A stretch of DNA of 64,000 nucleotides, from NCBI RefSeq assembly GCF_003386795.1, contig NZ_QTUC01000001.1:2914001-2978000 (forward strand), written 5' to 3'. Each line of letters opens with the position of its first letter. The stretch's first letter is position 1. This DNA is from Thermasporomyces composti. GTDB taxonomy: Bacteria > Actinomycetota > Actinomycetes > Propionibacteriales > Actinopolymorphaceae. Under the pieces are notes generated by a model. That model was given only the letters and a program-made list of their open reading frames with translations, had not been told where the DNA came from and ran no database searches. Both the position numbers and the translations under genes were made by a program. Of this stretch, positions 17,182-25,876 are shown piece by piece.

Positions 17182-18939
17182 ATGCGACGGCCAAAGTGGA
17201 CGGTGGCGGCGGTCATCGGGGCCATGGCGGTCAGTGCCTGCCATGCGATTCCCCTGCCAGACCTCTCCAGGAGCGCGGCACAGTCACCGTCACCGCGTCC
17301 CACGTCGGTGACCTACGTCGAAGCCCAGGACCCCGAGGCGCAGCCTCCCGCGCCGCCGGTGCCGAACGCGCGATCCGGGGGCACCCTCCGCGTCCTCTCC
17401 TCCAGGAACCCCCACACCTTCGACCCCACGCGGGTCTACCACCTCGACACGCTGGCGATCATGAAGCTCGTCACGCGCAGCCTCACCCAGACCCGGTACG
17501 AGAACGGCAAGCCCGTGCTCGTCCCGGACCTGGCGACCGATCTTGGCCGTCCCAACAAGGACTTCACGCGGTGGGAGTTCACACTGCGAGACGGCCTGAA
17601 GTACGAGGACGGCACACCGGTCACGGCGGCTGACGTGGCGTACGCCATCAAGCGGCAGTTCGCCCAGGAGGAGCTGCCCGGTGGTCCGACCTACGGGATC
17701 GACTACTACCTCGGCGGCGAGACCTACCGGGGGCCGTTCAAGGACGGCGACGACTTCGAGGCGGTCGAGACGCCCGACGACAAGACGATCGTGCTGAAGA
17801 TGCGCAAGCCGTTCCCGTCGCTGCGCTACTACGCCTCGCTGCCGGCGTTCGCGCCGATCCCGAAGGACAAGGACACCCGGGGTGAGTACAGCAAGCACCC
17901 CCTCGCCACGGGTCCGTACAAGTTCGACGGCGACTGGGACGGCAAGCGGCTGACGCTGGTCCGCAACGAGCACTGGGACCCCGAGACCGACCCGGGTCGG
18001 CACCAGCTCCTCGACAAGATCGTCTTCGAGTTCGGGCTGGACGGGGACGAGGTCCAGAAGCGGATCATCGCCGACGAGGGCCCCGACCAGTACGCGATCA
18101 CCTACAACGACATCCTGGTCGAGAACTACCGCGCGATCCGCGGCACCGAAGCCGAGAAACGGCTGGTCACCGGCCCGAGCCCGTGCACGACCTACATGTG
18201 GATCGACACCCGCAAGGTGCCGCTGCCGGTCCGCCGGGCGATCGCGAAGGCCTGGCCGCTGGAGTCCGAGAGCCGCGCGGCGGGCGCCGTGCCAGGGCTG
18301 ACCTGGCGACCCGCCACGACGATCATGCCCTCGGCGACGCCCGGCTGGATCCCGCACGACGCGATCGGCAACGGCGGCAAGGGTGACGGGGACCCGGAGG
18401 CGGCCCGCAAGATGCTGGAGGAGGCCGGGCAGCTGGGGTTCGAGCTGTCGTTCTACTACTCCGCCGACGACCCCATCGACACCAAGATCGCGGAGGTGCG
18501 CGCGGAGGCGTTGGAGCGGGCGGGCTTCGTGGTGAAGACGCTGCCGGCGCCGTCCAGCCTGGCCCGCGACCTGAGCGACGACGCCATCCGCCCCGCCAAC
18601 CTCCGCGCCGGGAGCTGGTGCATGGACTGGGGTAGCGGCGACTCGGTGCTGCCGGCCATCCTTGACGGGCGGAAGGCCGACCTGCCCGGCGCCCCGATCC
18701 AGTCGTTCCTCAACGTGCGCGAGGTCAACGAGGAGATCGAGCGGATCAGCCGGCTGCCCGCCGACAAGGCGCTCGCGGAGTGGGGCAAGCTGGACCAGAT
18801 GATCATGGAGAAGTACCTGCCCGTGGTGCCGCTGGGCGAGGGCGGGACGACCCTGCTGCACGGCTCGAAGGTGGCCAACGTCGTCGTCGACACCGTCCTC
18901 GGCATGCCGGACTACACCCAGATCTACCTGCTCGAGTAG
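17182..18939 (+). CDS. ABC transporter substrate-binding lipoprotein, family 5 (peptide/opine type)
   Basis: Extracellular solute-binding protein of the DppA/OppA family (585 residues). The N-terminus has a hydrophobic signal and the lipobox VSAC at residues ~19-22, so it is probably membrane-anchored. A Pro-rich linker precedes [20 protein letters not shown], the normal start of this fold. ATG at 17182 follows GGGAGGGGAG. No permease or ATPase genes adjoin it, so it is an orphan binding protein or a sensor. It lies between korA and nuoA2 and may share a divergent promoter region with korA. Confidence 0.88.
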   Translation: MRRPKWTVAAVIGAMAVSACHAIPLPDLSRSAAQSPSPRPTSVTYVEAQDPEAQPPAPPVPNARSGGTLRVLSSRNPHTFDPTRVYHLDTLAIMKLVTRSLTQTRYENGKPVLVPDLATDLGRPNKDFTRWEFTLRDGLKYEDGTPVTAADVAYAIKRQFAQEELPGGPTYGIDYYLGGETYRGPFKDGDDFEAVETPDDKTIVLKMRKPFPSLRYYASLPAFAPIPKDKDTRGEYSKHPLATGPYKFDGDWDGKRLTLVRNEHWDPETDPGRHQLLDKIVFEFGLDGDEVQKRIIADEGPDQYAITYNDILVENYRAIRGTEAEKRLVTGPSPCTTYMWIDTRKVPLPVRRAIAKAWPLESESRAAGAVPGLTWRPATTIMPSATPGWIPHDAIGNGGKGDGDPEAARKMLEEAGQLGFELSFYYSADDPIDTKIAEVRAEALERAGFVVKTLPAPSSLARDLSDDAIRPANLRAGSWCMDWGSGDSVLPAILDGRKADLPGAPIQSFLNVREVNEEIERISRLPADKALAEWGKLDQMIMEKYLPVVPLGEGGTTLLHGSKVANVVVDTVLGMPDYTQIYLLE

Positions 18940-19009
18940 GACGCCGCCGCCGGACGGCGCCGCCATCGCCGCCCGGGCACGGGTCACCGGTCTCACCTGG
19001 CGTCGTGAG

Positions 19010-19040
19010 TCGACCATGATCCGTGCCGTACCCCTAGACT
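19010..19040 (+). promoter_or_regulatory. Candidate promoter of the second nuo cluster
   Basis: TCGACC (19010-19015) and TAGACT (19035-19040), separated by 19 nt, resemble -35 and -10 elements of a housekeeping actinobacterial promoter. Transcription would start about 27 nt before the nuoA2 GTG. Spacing is slightly long; the assignment is tentative. Confidence 0.3.
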
Positions 19041-19073
19041 CGCGTGCACGGGTGCGAGGGGAGGCGGTAAGGC

Positions 19074-19460
19074 GTGTCGCTGTCTCAGAACGCGAGCTAC
19101 TACGCGACCTACACGACCGTGCTCGCGGTCATCCTCGTCGGCGTGGGGTTCGCGGGCGCCGCCTTCGCCGCCAGCGCACTGCTGCGGCCCAGCCGACCCA
19201 CGTCGGAGAAGCTCGTCACCTACGAGTCGGGCATCGATCCGGTCGGCGTGGGGTGGGCGCAGAGCCACGTCCGCTACTACGTGTACGCCTACCTGTACGT
19301 CGTGTTCGCCGTGGACGCGATCTACCTCTTCCCGTGGGCGACCGTCTTCACGGCGCCGACGTTCGGTTGGGCCACCCTCGTCGAGATGCTCGTGTTCCTC
19401 GGCTTCATCGCGGTGGGCTTGCTCTACGCCTGGCGGAAGGGGGTGCTGCGGTGGACGTGA
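19074..19460 (+). CDS. nuoA2: NADH-quinone oxidoreductase subunit A, second cluster
   Basis: First gene of a second complex I-like cluster. At 128 residues, with three membrane helices, it is a complete Nuo[30 protein letters not shown] is the conserved loop and second helix containing the family's Tyr-Glu-Ser-Gly motif. GTG at 19074 follows GAGGGGAGGCGG. It overlaps nuoB2, so the genes are co-translated. Confidence 0.93.
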   Translation: MSLSQNASYYATYTTVLAVILVGVGFAGAAFAASALLRPSRPTSEKLVTYESGIDPVGVGWAQSHVRYYVYAYLYVVFAVDAIYLFPWATVFTAPTFGWATLVEMLVFLGFIAVGLLYAWRKGVLRWT

Positions 19461-20161
19461 CCGCCTCGGGCACGGGTCGTCGCCCGGTCGACCTGCCCAT
19501 GCCGCAGGTGGGTGGCCGCGCGGCCGGCACGGCGCCGGTGCGCCTCGGTCCGCTCAGCAGGCTGGCGCCCCAGCCCCTGCGGTTCGTGCTGAACTGGGGC
19601 CGTCGCTGGTCGCTCTGGGTCTTCAACTTCGGCCTGGCCTGCTGCGCGATCGAGTTCATCGCGTCGTCCATGTCGCGGCACGACTTCATCCGCCTCGGTG
19701 TGATCCCGTTCGCTCCGGGGCCGCGCCAGGCCGACCTCATGGTGGTCTCGGGCACGGTCACCGACAAGATGGCGCCGGCCATCCGACGGCTCTACGAGCA
19801 GATGCCCGACCCGAAGTACGTGATCTCGTTCGGCTCCTGCTCCAACTCGGGCGGGCCGTACTGGGACTCCTACAGCGTCACGAAGGGCGTCGACCAGATC
19901 GTCCCGGTCGACGTCTACGTGCCGGGATGTCCACCGCGTCCGGAGGCACTCCTGCAGGGCATCGTGACGTTGCAGAACAAGATCGCCGGGGAGTCGCTGG
20001 CCACCCGGTACACCCGCGACCAGGGCGCGCAGGGCTCCGGGCACGACACCGCCGACCGCCCCGAGGACGCCAGCGGGTCGGCGGACGCCGGCAGGTCGCC
20101 GCGGTGGCGCAGCCCGGCCTCCCTGCTCCGACGGCCGCTGCGGCGAGGTGATCAGCCGTGA
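19451..20161 (+). CDS. nuoB2: NADH-quinone oxidoreductase subunit B, second cluster
   Basis: Subunit that holds the terminal [4Fe-4S] cluster N2 next to the quinone site. The four ligands are intact: the tandem cysteines in [10 protein letters not shown], then FGSCSNSGG and [11 protein letters not shown]. The core (to about residue 190) is followed by a ~45-residue basic, Ser/Asp-rich tail that most NuoB proteins lack. GTG at 19451 has GGAAGGGGG upstream; GTG at 19457, giving a GTGA overlap with nuoA2, is the alternative. In normal complex I NuoB contacts NuoD, which is missing from this cluster. Confidence 0.92.
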   Translation: MDVTASGTGRRPVDLPMPQVGGRAAGTAPVRLGPLSRLAPQPLRFVLNWGRRWSLWVFNFGLACCAIEFIASSMSRHDFIRLGVIPFAPGPRQADLMVVSGTVTDKMAPAIRRLYEQMPDPKYVISFGSCSNSGGPYWDSYSVTKGVDQIVPVDVYVPGCPPRPEALLQGIVTLQNKIAGESLATRYTRDQGAQGSGHDTADRPEDASGSADAGRSPRWRSPASLLRRPLRRGDQP

Positions 20162-21141
20162 GCGTCACGGAGCAGGTGAGGGAGCGACTGGCCACGGCGC
20201 TGGGGGTCGACGTCGGCGTCGACGATGCCTTCGACCCGCCGACCTTCGACGTGCCGCCGGACCGGTGGATCGAAGCGCTCACCGTCCTGCGCGACGACGT
20301 GGGCTGCACGTACTTCGACTGGCTGTCGGCGGTCGACGAGCTCGAGCAGGGCTTCGCCGTGGTGTGCCACGTCGCGCGGCCACCGAGACCACCGGGTCAC
20401 GTGCGTTCGCAGGAGGACAGGGCGTCGACGGGGGGCGGAGGCTCGGCGGCGGGCGAGGCCGCCCAGGGTGACGCGGCAGACGACGACTCGCTCGTCCACG
20501 TGCTGCTGCGCACGCGCGTGCCACGGGACGCCGCTCGACTGCCGACAGCGACCACGGTCTACGCCGGCGCCGACTGGCACGAGCGGGAGACCCACGAGAT
20601 GTTCGGCATCGACTTCGACGGCCACCCGAATCTCGTGCCGTTGCTGCTGCCTGACGGGTTCGAGGGCCATCCGCTCCGCAAGGAGTTCGTCCTGGCCGCA
20701 CGTGTCGCCAAGCCCTGGCCGGGTGCGAAGGAGCCGGGAGAGTCCGACCATGACGCCGCGCGAGCCCCGAGCCGGCGGCGGGTCGCGCCACCCGGTGTCC
20801 CGGCACCGGAGGCGTGGGGCCCGCGTCCGCCGGGCTCTCCCGAGCCCGATCCGCTCGCGGTGACCGCGCCGGCCCGTCCGGGCCGTCGTGAGCGACCCGC
20901 CCGTGCCTCACGGCCGGCTCGTTCGACGCCGCCCGGCGCGACGGCGCCTCGTTCGACAGCGGACCAGCCGCCCTCCTCCTCGGCCTCCCCGGCACCCGGC
21001 TCACCAGCGCCGGGCTCACCAGCGCCGGGGTCCTCGGGGCCTGCTCCATCGGGGTCGGTCCCGTCGGGGCGGGACCAGCCGACGTCAGCTGCCGGCGACG
21101 ACCGCACCAACGGCCTCGAAGGTGGCGAGTCGCATGGTTGA
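20158..21141 (+). CDS. nuoC2: NADH-quinone oxidoreductase subunit C, second cluster, with long disordered tail
   Basis: The N-terminal ~185 residues form a NuoC (30-kDa) domain: [18 protein letters not shown] and the signature [20 protein letters not shown], then [16 protein letters not shown] hydrophilic Gly/Asp/Ala insertion (residues ~80-110) interrupts the domain. From about residue 195 to 327 the protein is a low-complexity Pro/Ser/Ala/Gly/Arg tail with repeats of PAPGS. No NuoD domain is fused, and no nuoD follows. GTG start in a GTGA overlap with nuoB2; the stop overlaps nuoH2. Confidence 0.9.
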   Translation: MSVTEQVRERLATALGVDVGVDDAFDPPTFDVPPDRWIEALTVLRDDVGCTYFDWLSAVDELEQGFAVVCHVARPPRPPGHVRSQEDRASTGGGGSAAGEAAQGDAADDDSLVHVLLRTRVPRDAARLPTATTVYAGADWHERETHEMFGIDFDGHPNLVPLLLPDGFEGHPLRKEFVLAARVAKPWPGAKEPGESDHDAARAPSRRRVAPPGVPAPEAWGPRPPGSPEPDPLAVTAPARPGRRERPARASRPARSTPPGATAPRSTADQPPSSSASPAPGSPAPGSPAPGSSGPAPSGSVPSGRDQPTSAAGDDRTNGLEGGESHG

Positions 21142-22090
21142 CGTGGTGGACCTCGCCCTCAGGACCGGCTGCGTGTTCGTGGCCTTCCTCGTGCTCCCCC
21201 TCGTCGTCGGACAGACCGAGCACAAGGTGATGGCACACATGCAGAGCCGCCTGGGCCCCATGTACGCCGGCGGCTTCCACGGGTGGGCGCAGCTCGTGGC
21301 GGACGGGGTGAAGTTCGCGCAGAAGGAGGACGTCGTCCCGGCGAACGCCGACCGCCGGGTCTTCCAGCTCGCCCCCGTCCTCGCGCTCGTGCCGTACCTC
21401 GTCGCGCTCGTGGCCATCCCGCTGGCCCCCGGGCTGGTCGGGGTGGACCTGGAGACCGGCCTGTTCTTCGTCATCGCCGTCATGGGGGTCGGCGTGCTCG
21501 GCTCGCTCATGGGCGGCTGGGCGAGCGCCAACAAGTACAGCCTGCTGGGGGCGTTCCGGGCGGCCGGCCAGCTGCTGGCGTACGAGCTGCCGTTCGTCCT
21601 CGCCGCCGCGAGCGTCGCCATGGCCGCCGGCACGCTGTCGCTCTCGGGCATCGTCGAGGCGTGGCGGCCGTGGTGGCTGCTCTGGCAGTTGCCGGGGTTG
21701 TTCGTCTTCTTCGTCGCCGGCCTCGCCGAGCTGCACCGCCCTCCCTTCGACATGCCGGTCGCCGACGCCGAGATCATCTTCGGCCCCTACACCGAGTACA
21801 CGGGCATTCGATTCGCGCTGTTCCTGCTCGCCGAGTACGCCGGGATCGTCGTCTTGTCCGCGCTCACCACCGTGCTCTTCCTGGGTGGCTGGCGCGGTCC
21901 CTTCGATGAGTGGCTGGGGTGGCTGTGGACGCTGCTCAAGGTCTTCGCGGTGGCGTTCGTCGTGATCTGGGTGCGAGTGACCTTCCCGCGGTTCCGGGCG
22001 GACCAGCTGCAGCGGCTCGCGTGGCAGCTGCTGGTCCCAGTCGCGCTCGTCCAGCTCGCCCTCACCGGCGTGGTGGCGGTGGCGCTGTGA
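21134..22090 (+). CDS. nuoH2: NADH-quinone oxidoreductase subunit H, second cluster
   Basis: Membrane subunit (318 residues) that forms the entrance of the quinone channel. Conserved parts are MAHMQSRLGPMYAGG near the N-terminus, DGVKFAQKED, SKYSLLG-like NKYSLLGAFRAAGQ, and the loop HRPPFDMPVADAEIIFGPYT. In the last, the acidic pattern is somewhat altered from the usual PEAEAEL of NuoH. ATG at 21134 lies inside the end of nuoC2 (8-nt overlap). It lacks the long cytosolic tail seen in the first NuoH copy. Confidence 0.93.
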   Translation: MVDVVDLALRTGCVFVAFLVLPLVVGQTEHKVMAHMQSRLGPMYAGGFHGWAQLVADGVKFAQKEDVVPANADRRVFQLAPVLALVPYLVALVAIPLAPGLVGVDLETGLFFVIAVMGVGVLGSLMGGWASANKYSLLGAFRAAGQLLAYELPFVLAAASVAMAAGTLSLSGIVEAWRPWWLLWQLPGLFVFFVAGLAELHRPPFDMPVADAEIIFGPYTEYTGIRFALFLLAEYAGIVVLSALTTVLFLGGWRGPFDEWLGWLWTLLKVFAVAFVVIWVRVTFPRFRADQLQRLAWQLLVPVALVQLALTGVVAVAL

Positions 22091-22126
22091 GGACGGGAGG
22101 GCAGACGAGCCCATGGTGGAGGTGAG

Positions 22127-22729
22127 GTGAGCGTGAAGGAGCTTCCGGGCAAGGGGCTCGCCCGAGGGCTGAAGGTGACGTTCGAGAACCTCACCCGACG
22201 GGCGGTCACCGCCCAGTACCCCGACGTCAAGCCCGAGTTGCCGCCACGCTCGCGTGGGGTCATCGCGCTGCTCGAGGAGAACTGCACCGTCTGCATGCTG
22301 TGCGCCCGGGAGTGCCCGTGCTGGTGCATCTACATCGACTCCCACAAGGAGACGGTCCCGCCGAGCACCCCGGGCGGGCGGGAGCGCAGCCACAACGTGC
22401 TCGACCGCTTCGCCATCGACTTCTCGCTCTGCATGTACTGCGGGATCTGCGTCGAGGTGTGTCCGTTCGACGCGCTGTTCTGGTCACCGGAGTTCGAGTA
22501 CGCCGCGACCGACATCCGTGACCTCACGCACGAGAAGGACCGGCTGCGCGAGTGGATGTGGACGGTGCCACCCCCGCCGGCCGATGACGAGAGGGCGGAG
22601 CCGCCGAAGGAGCTCGCCGCCGCGGAGCGGGCCGCGGCGAGGACGTCGGCGAGAAGCACTCGACCCGACGGCGTCGACCGGTCCGAGGACGTCGAGTCGC
22701 CCAGGCGAGGTCGTGATGGGACGACGTGA
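22127..22729 (+). CDS. nuoI2: NADH-quinone oxidoreductase subunit I, second cluster
   Basis: Two-cluster ferredoxin-like subunit (200 residues). The first motif is [15 protein letters not shown], where two extra cysteines follow the normal four; the second, [16 protein letters not shown], is standard. An ~55-residue charged Ala/Glu/Arg tail follows the core. GTG at 22127 is preceded by GGTGGAGGTGAG. In ferredoxin-using complex I variants this subunit is a plausible entry point for electrons, since NuoE, F and G are absent here. Confidence 0.92.
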   Translation: MSVKELPGKGLARGLKVTFENLTRRAVTAQYPDVKPELPPRSRGVIALLEENCTVCMLCARECPCWCIYIDSHKETVPPSTPGGRERSHNVLDRFAIDFSLCMYCGICVEVCPFDALFWSPEFEYAATDIRDLTHEKDRLREWMWTVPPPPADDERAEPPKELAAAERAAARTSARSTRPDGVDRSEDVESPRRGRDGTT

Positions 22730-22789
22730 GCCGCGGCGTCATCCCACCCTGGGACCCACGCCCCGACCCGACGGGGAGGTGGTGGTCGG

Positions 22790-23347
22790 GTGACCGCGGT
22801 CCGCGTGCTGTTCCTGCTGCTCGGTGTGGTGGCGGTGGGCTCGGCCCTGCTGGTCGTCACCACCCGACGAGTCGTCCACGCCGCGCTCTGGCTCGTCGTC
22901 ACGCTGGGCGCGCTCGCCGGGTGCTACCTGCTGTTGACGGCCGAGCTCGTGGCGTGGGTCCAAGTCCTCATCTACGTGGGCGCGGTCGTCGTCCTGCTGG
23001 TGTTCGCGCTCATGCTGACCCGGTCACCGACCGCTCCGGTCGCGGACCTCACCACCGCCAACGCGTGGTTCGCCGGGATCGTCGCGGTCGCGGTGGCGGG
23101 AGTCGTCGGGACGACGTTGGTGGCTGGCTTCCGCGGGGAGGTCATCGATCTGGCGGGCGCGTCCATCGGGGGAGCCGAGGCGATCGGGACCGCTGTCTTC
23201 GCCACCTGGGTGTTGCCGTTCGAGGTCTTGTCGGTGCTCTTGCTGGCCGCCCTGGTCGGCGCGATCGTGTTGTCCACCGCGCGGGCCCGGCGGCGCGACC
23301 GCGAGGGCATCCACGATGGGGTCCGCGATGGGGAAGGGAGCGGTTGA
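22790..23347 (+). CDS. nuoJ2: NADH-quinone oxidoreductase subunit J, second cluster
   Basis: Five-helix membrane subunit of 185 residues, shorter than the first NuoJ because it lacks the long hydrophilic tail. The conserved segment [20 protein letters not shown] is present. GTG at 22790 follows GGGGAGGTGGTCGG. Its stop codon overlaps the nuoK2 start by one base (TGATG). Confidence 0.92.
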   Translation: MTAVRVLFLLLGVVAVGSALLVVTTRRVVHAALWLVVTLGALAGCYLLLTAELVAWVQVLIYVGAVVVLLVFALMLTRSPTAPVADLTTANAWFAGIVAVAVAGVVGTTLVAGFRGEVIDLAGASIGGAEAIGTAVFATWVLPFEVLSVLLLAALVGAIVLSTARARRRDREGIHDGVRDGEGSG

Positions 23348-23820
23348 TGCCACTGCTGTATCCGCTCCTGGTCTCGACACTGCTGTTCGCCATCGGCGTC
23401 TACGGCGTGCTGGCCCGGCGCAACGCGATCCTCGTCCTCATGGGCGTCGAGCTCATGCTCAACGCGGTCAACCTCAACCTGGTCGCGTTCGACACCTGGC
23501 ACGGTGACGGCCTTCGCTCCGGCCAGGTGCTGACGCTGTTCGTCATCACGATCGCGGCCGCCGAGATCGGGCTCGGCTTGGCGATCGTGCTGCGCTTGTT
23601 CCGCGTTCGGGCCCACGTCGACGTCGACCGCGTGCGCGACCTCGCCGATCGAGACGGTGCCGGGCCAGAGACGGGTGCTGGACCAGAGGTGGAGATCGGC
23701 GACGAGTGGGCCGGTGACCGCACCGGGGAGCCGGTCGACGGCTCCGCCGGCCGGACGGGTGACGGCGAGAGCGTCGAGGAAGCCGACCGACCGACACAGC
23801 CCGCAAGGAGCGGAGGTTGA
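23347..23820 (+). CDS. nuoK2: NADH-quinone oxidoreductase subunit K, second cluster, with acidic C-terminal tail
   Basis: The first ~100 residues are a normal three-helix NuoK with both membrane glutamates ([14 protein letters not shown] and [12 protein letters not shown]). A further ~57 residues rich in Asp, Glu, Gly and Pro extend the C-terminus; ordinary NuoK is about 100 residues. ATG at 23347 overlaps nuoJ2 by one nucleotide. The tail would lie on one face of the membrane arm and may contact another subunit. Confidence 0.9.
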   Translation: MPLLYPLLVSTLLFAIGVYGVLARRNAILVLMGVELMLNAVNLNLVAFDTWHGDGLRSGQVLTLFVITIAAAEIGLGLAIVLRLFRVRAHVDVDRVRDLADRDGAGPETGAGPEVEIGDEWAGDRTGEPVDGSAGRTGDGESVEEADRPTQPARSGG

Positions 23821-23822
23821 GG

Positions 23823-25766
23823 ATGAGCGGGCTGCTCCTCGGCGTCGTCGCGTCGTTCATCGCCGCCGCGCTCGCGTTGGCGCTCGGGCAGCGCGGTCGG
23901 CGTCTCGTCGCCACCGTCGGCGTCGCCGGCGCGGGACTCGCCACCCTCGGTTCGTGCGTGGTGGTCGCCCAGAACCTGCTCGGAACGCTGGGCACGCAGA
24001 CGTTGACGCTCGCTCAGGTTCCGACGGGCGGGCTGGCGTTCCACCTCGCGTTCCGGGCGGACGGCTTGTCGGCCATGGTGAGCTTGCTGGTGGCGAGTGT
24101 GGCGCTGGCCGTGCAGGTCTACTCGGTCACCTACATGCGCGCCGCCCCCCGCTACCCGTCCTACGTCGCGCTCGTCTCGCTCTTCACCTCCGCCATGCTG
24201 CTCGTAGTGGCGGCCGACGACCTGTTCGTGCTGCTCGTCGGGTGGGAGGTGATGGGCCTGTGCTCCTACCTCCTCATCAGCCACCACTGGGAGCTGGCGG
24301 CGGCGCGGGACGCGGCGGTGAAGGCGTTCCTCGTCACCCGGTTGGGTGACATCGGGTTCCTCTTCGGCATCTTCGTCCTCGGCACGGCCGCCGACAGCTT
24401 CCGCATCAGCGAGATCCAGCACGTCGCCGGGGACCTGACGACCGGAGCGGCGACGCTGGCGACGCTGCTCCTGCTGTGCGGGGTGGTGGGCAAGTCGGCA
24501 CAGTTCCCACTCCACGTCTGGCTGCCGGACGCGATGGCCGGCCCGACGCCGGTGAGCGCGCTGATCCACGCCGCGACCATGGTCGCGGCCGGTGTGTTCG
24601 TCGTCGCCCGGCTCCTCGACGTCTTCCAGGCTGCCCCCGTGACGCTCGTCGTCCTCGCGCTCGTCGCGGCCGTCACCATGGTCGGCTCGGCGTTGGCCGC
24701 GTTCGCCGAGGACGACGTCAAGCGCATCTTGGCGTGGTCCACGGTGAGTCAGCTCGCCGTCATGTTCGCCGGCCTGGCCGCCGGCGGGTACACCGCCGCG
24801 GTCCTGCTGCTCGTGGTTCACGGGGCGTTCAAGGCGCTGCTGTTCCTGTCCTCCGGGACGCTCACCAACGTCGCGGGGGGCAACGACCTGGCGGCGATGG
24901 GCGGCTTGCGGTCGCGGCTGCCCGTGACGTTCGTGACCATGACGGTGGGACTCGCGGCGTTGGCGGCGCTGCCTCCACTGGCGGGGTTCTTCGCCAAGGA
25001 CGCCGTCCTGGGCGCGGTCCAGGAGGTGGCGCTGCACGGGGGCGCGCTGCCGAGGGGCGCGGCGTGGCTGCTGCTCCTCGCCGGGCTGGTGACCGTCGTC
25101 CTCACCGCGGCGTACTGCACCCGCCTGTGGCTGCGGGTGTTCTTCGGCCCCGCGCCGACGAACGAGCGCGTTCCGACGAGCGAGCACGGTCCGACCGGCC
25201 AGGACGCCCTGTCCACGGCGGGAGGCGCGCACGACGTGGAGGCGTCCGCCGAGGTCTCCGCGCTCATGCGCTGGCCGGTCGTCGGCTTGGCGGTGCCGAG
25301 CGTCCTGCTCGGGCTCGTCGCGCTCGCTCCCATGACCTGGAGTGGTTGGCTGGGCGGTGGGCCCGCGGACGCCGACGACCGGTCGCTGCTCCACGTGAGC
25401 ACCACGCTCGTGTCGACGCTGCTCGTGGTCGGCTCGATCGCCGCGGTGGTGTGGTTCTGGCGGGAGCACGGCCAGCGCGACCCGGCCGAGCTGCTCGGGC
25501 GGGCACGTCCCCTCATCCGGAGCGGCTTCCGGCTCGACGACCTCATCGGCGTGCTCGTCGTCCGGCCTGTCTGGACGCTGTCCCGTGCGGCGATCGCCGG
25601 CGACCGCGACGTCGTGGACGTCTACGTGAGCGGCGCCGGTCGGCTCGCTCGGCTGCTCGGCGGCGCCCTGCGCCTGGCGCAGACGGGCAACGTCCAGACC
25701 TACCTGAGCCTGCTCCTCGCGGGGGTCGTCGTCCTCGCCGTCGCGGCATGGGGGGCGATCACATGA
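23823..25766 (+). CDS. nuoL2: NADH-quinone oxidoreductase subunit L, second cluster
   Basis: Antiporter-like pump subunit (647 residues). Conserved features include the FRADGLSAMVSLLVASVALA helix, LLVGWEVMGLCSYLLISHHW with the channel glutamate, and [23 protein letters not shown] at 23823 is preceded by GGAGG (23812-23816); an upstream TTG at 23817 is less likely. The stop overlaps a 37-codon ORF that leads into nuoM2. Confidence 0.93.
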   Translation: MSGLLLGVVASFIAAALALALGQRGRRLVATVGVAGAGLATLGSCVVVAQNLLGTLGTQTLTLAQVPTGGLAFHLAFRADGLSAMVSLLVASVALAVQVYSVTYMRAAPRYPSYVALVSLFTSAMLLVVAADDLFVLLVGWEVMGLCSYLLISHHWELAAARDAAVKAFLVTRLGDIGFLFGIFVLGTAADSFRISEIQHVAGDLTTGAATLATLLLLCGVVGKSAQFPLHVWLPDAMAGPTPVSALIHAATMVAAGVFVVARLLDVFQAAPVTLVVLALVAAVTMVGSALAAFAEDDVKRILAWSTVSQLAVMFAGLAAGGYTAAVLLLVVHGAFKALLFLSSGTLTNVAGGNDLAAMGGLRSRLPVTFVTMTVGLAALAALPPLAGFFAKDAVLGAVQEVALHGGALPRGAAWLLLLAGLVTVVLTAAYCTRLWLRVFFGPAPTNERVPTSEHGPTGQDALSTAGGAHDVEASAEVSALMRWPVVGLAVPSVLLGLVALAPMTWSGWLGGGPADADDRSLLHVSTTLVSTLLVVGSIAAVVWFWREHGQRDPAELLGRARPLIRSGFRLDDLIGVLVVRPVWTLSRAAIAGDRDVVDVYVSGAGRLARLLGGALRLAQTGNVQTYLSLLLAGVVVLAVAAWGAIT

Positions 25767-25876
25767 GAGACCCACTGAGAGGCCCCCTGAGAAGCACAGT
25801 CGTCTCCCGGTCGCCGCTCGCTCGCGCGCCGGCGTTCGGGAGGTCCGGACTGTGGACAGGGTGGGTGGCGCGATGA
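25763..25876 (+). CDS. Small ORF bridging nuoL2 and nuoM2 (37 residues)
   Basis: ATG at 25763 overlaps the nuoL2 stop as ATGA, and the TGA of this ORF (25874-25876) overlaps the nuoM2 ATG, again as ATGA. The predicted peptide is basic (about eight Arg, no membrane helix) and begins MRDPLRGPLRSTVVSRS. The double coupling suggests it may be translated so that ribosomes can reach nuoM2 across a 106-nt gap. I recognise no family; it could be a leader, a small subunit or chance. Confidence 0.4.
   Translation: MRDPLRGPLRSTVVSRSPLARAPAFGRSGLWTGWVAR

Noticed and set aside
17290-19017. A 575-codon minus-strand frame opposite the binding lipoprotein
   Set aside because: Shadow frame; the plus strand has a lipobox, a ribosome site and family motifs.
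20700-21133. Possible fused or degraded NuoD in the tail of nuoC2
   Set aside because: All frames were read: the region is Pro/Ser/Ala low complexity, too short for NuoD (~400 residues) and without any NuoD motif.
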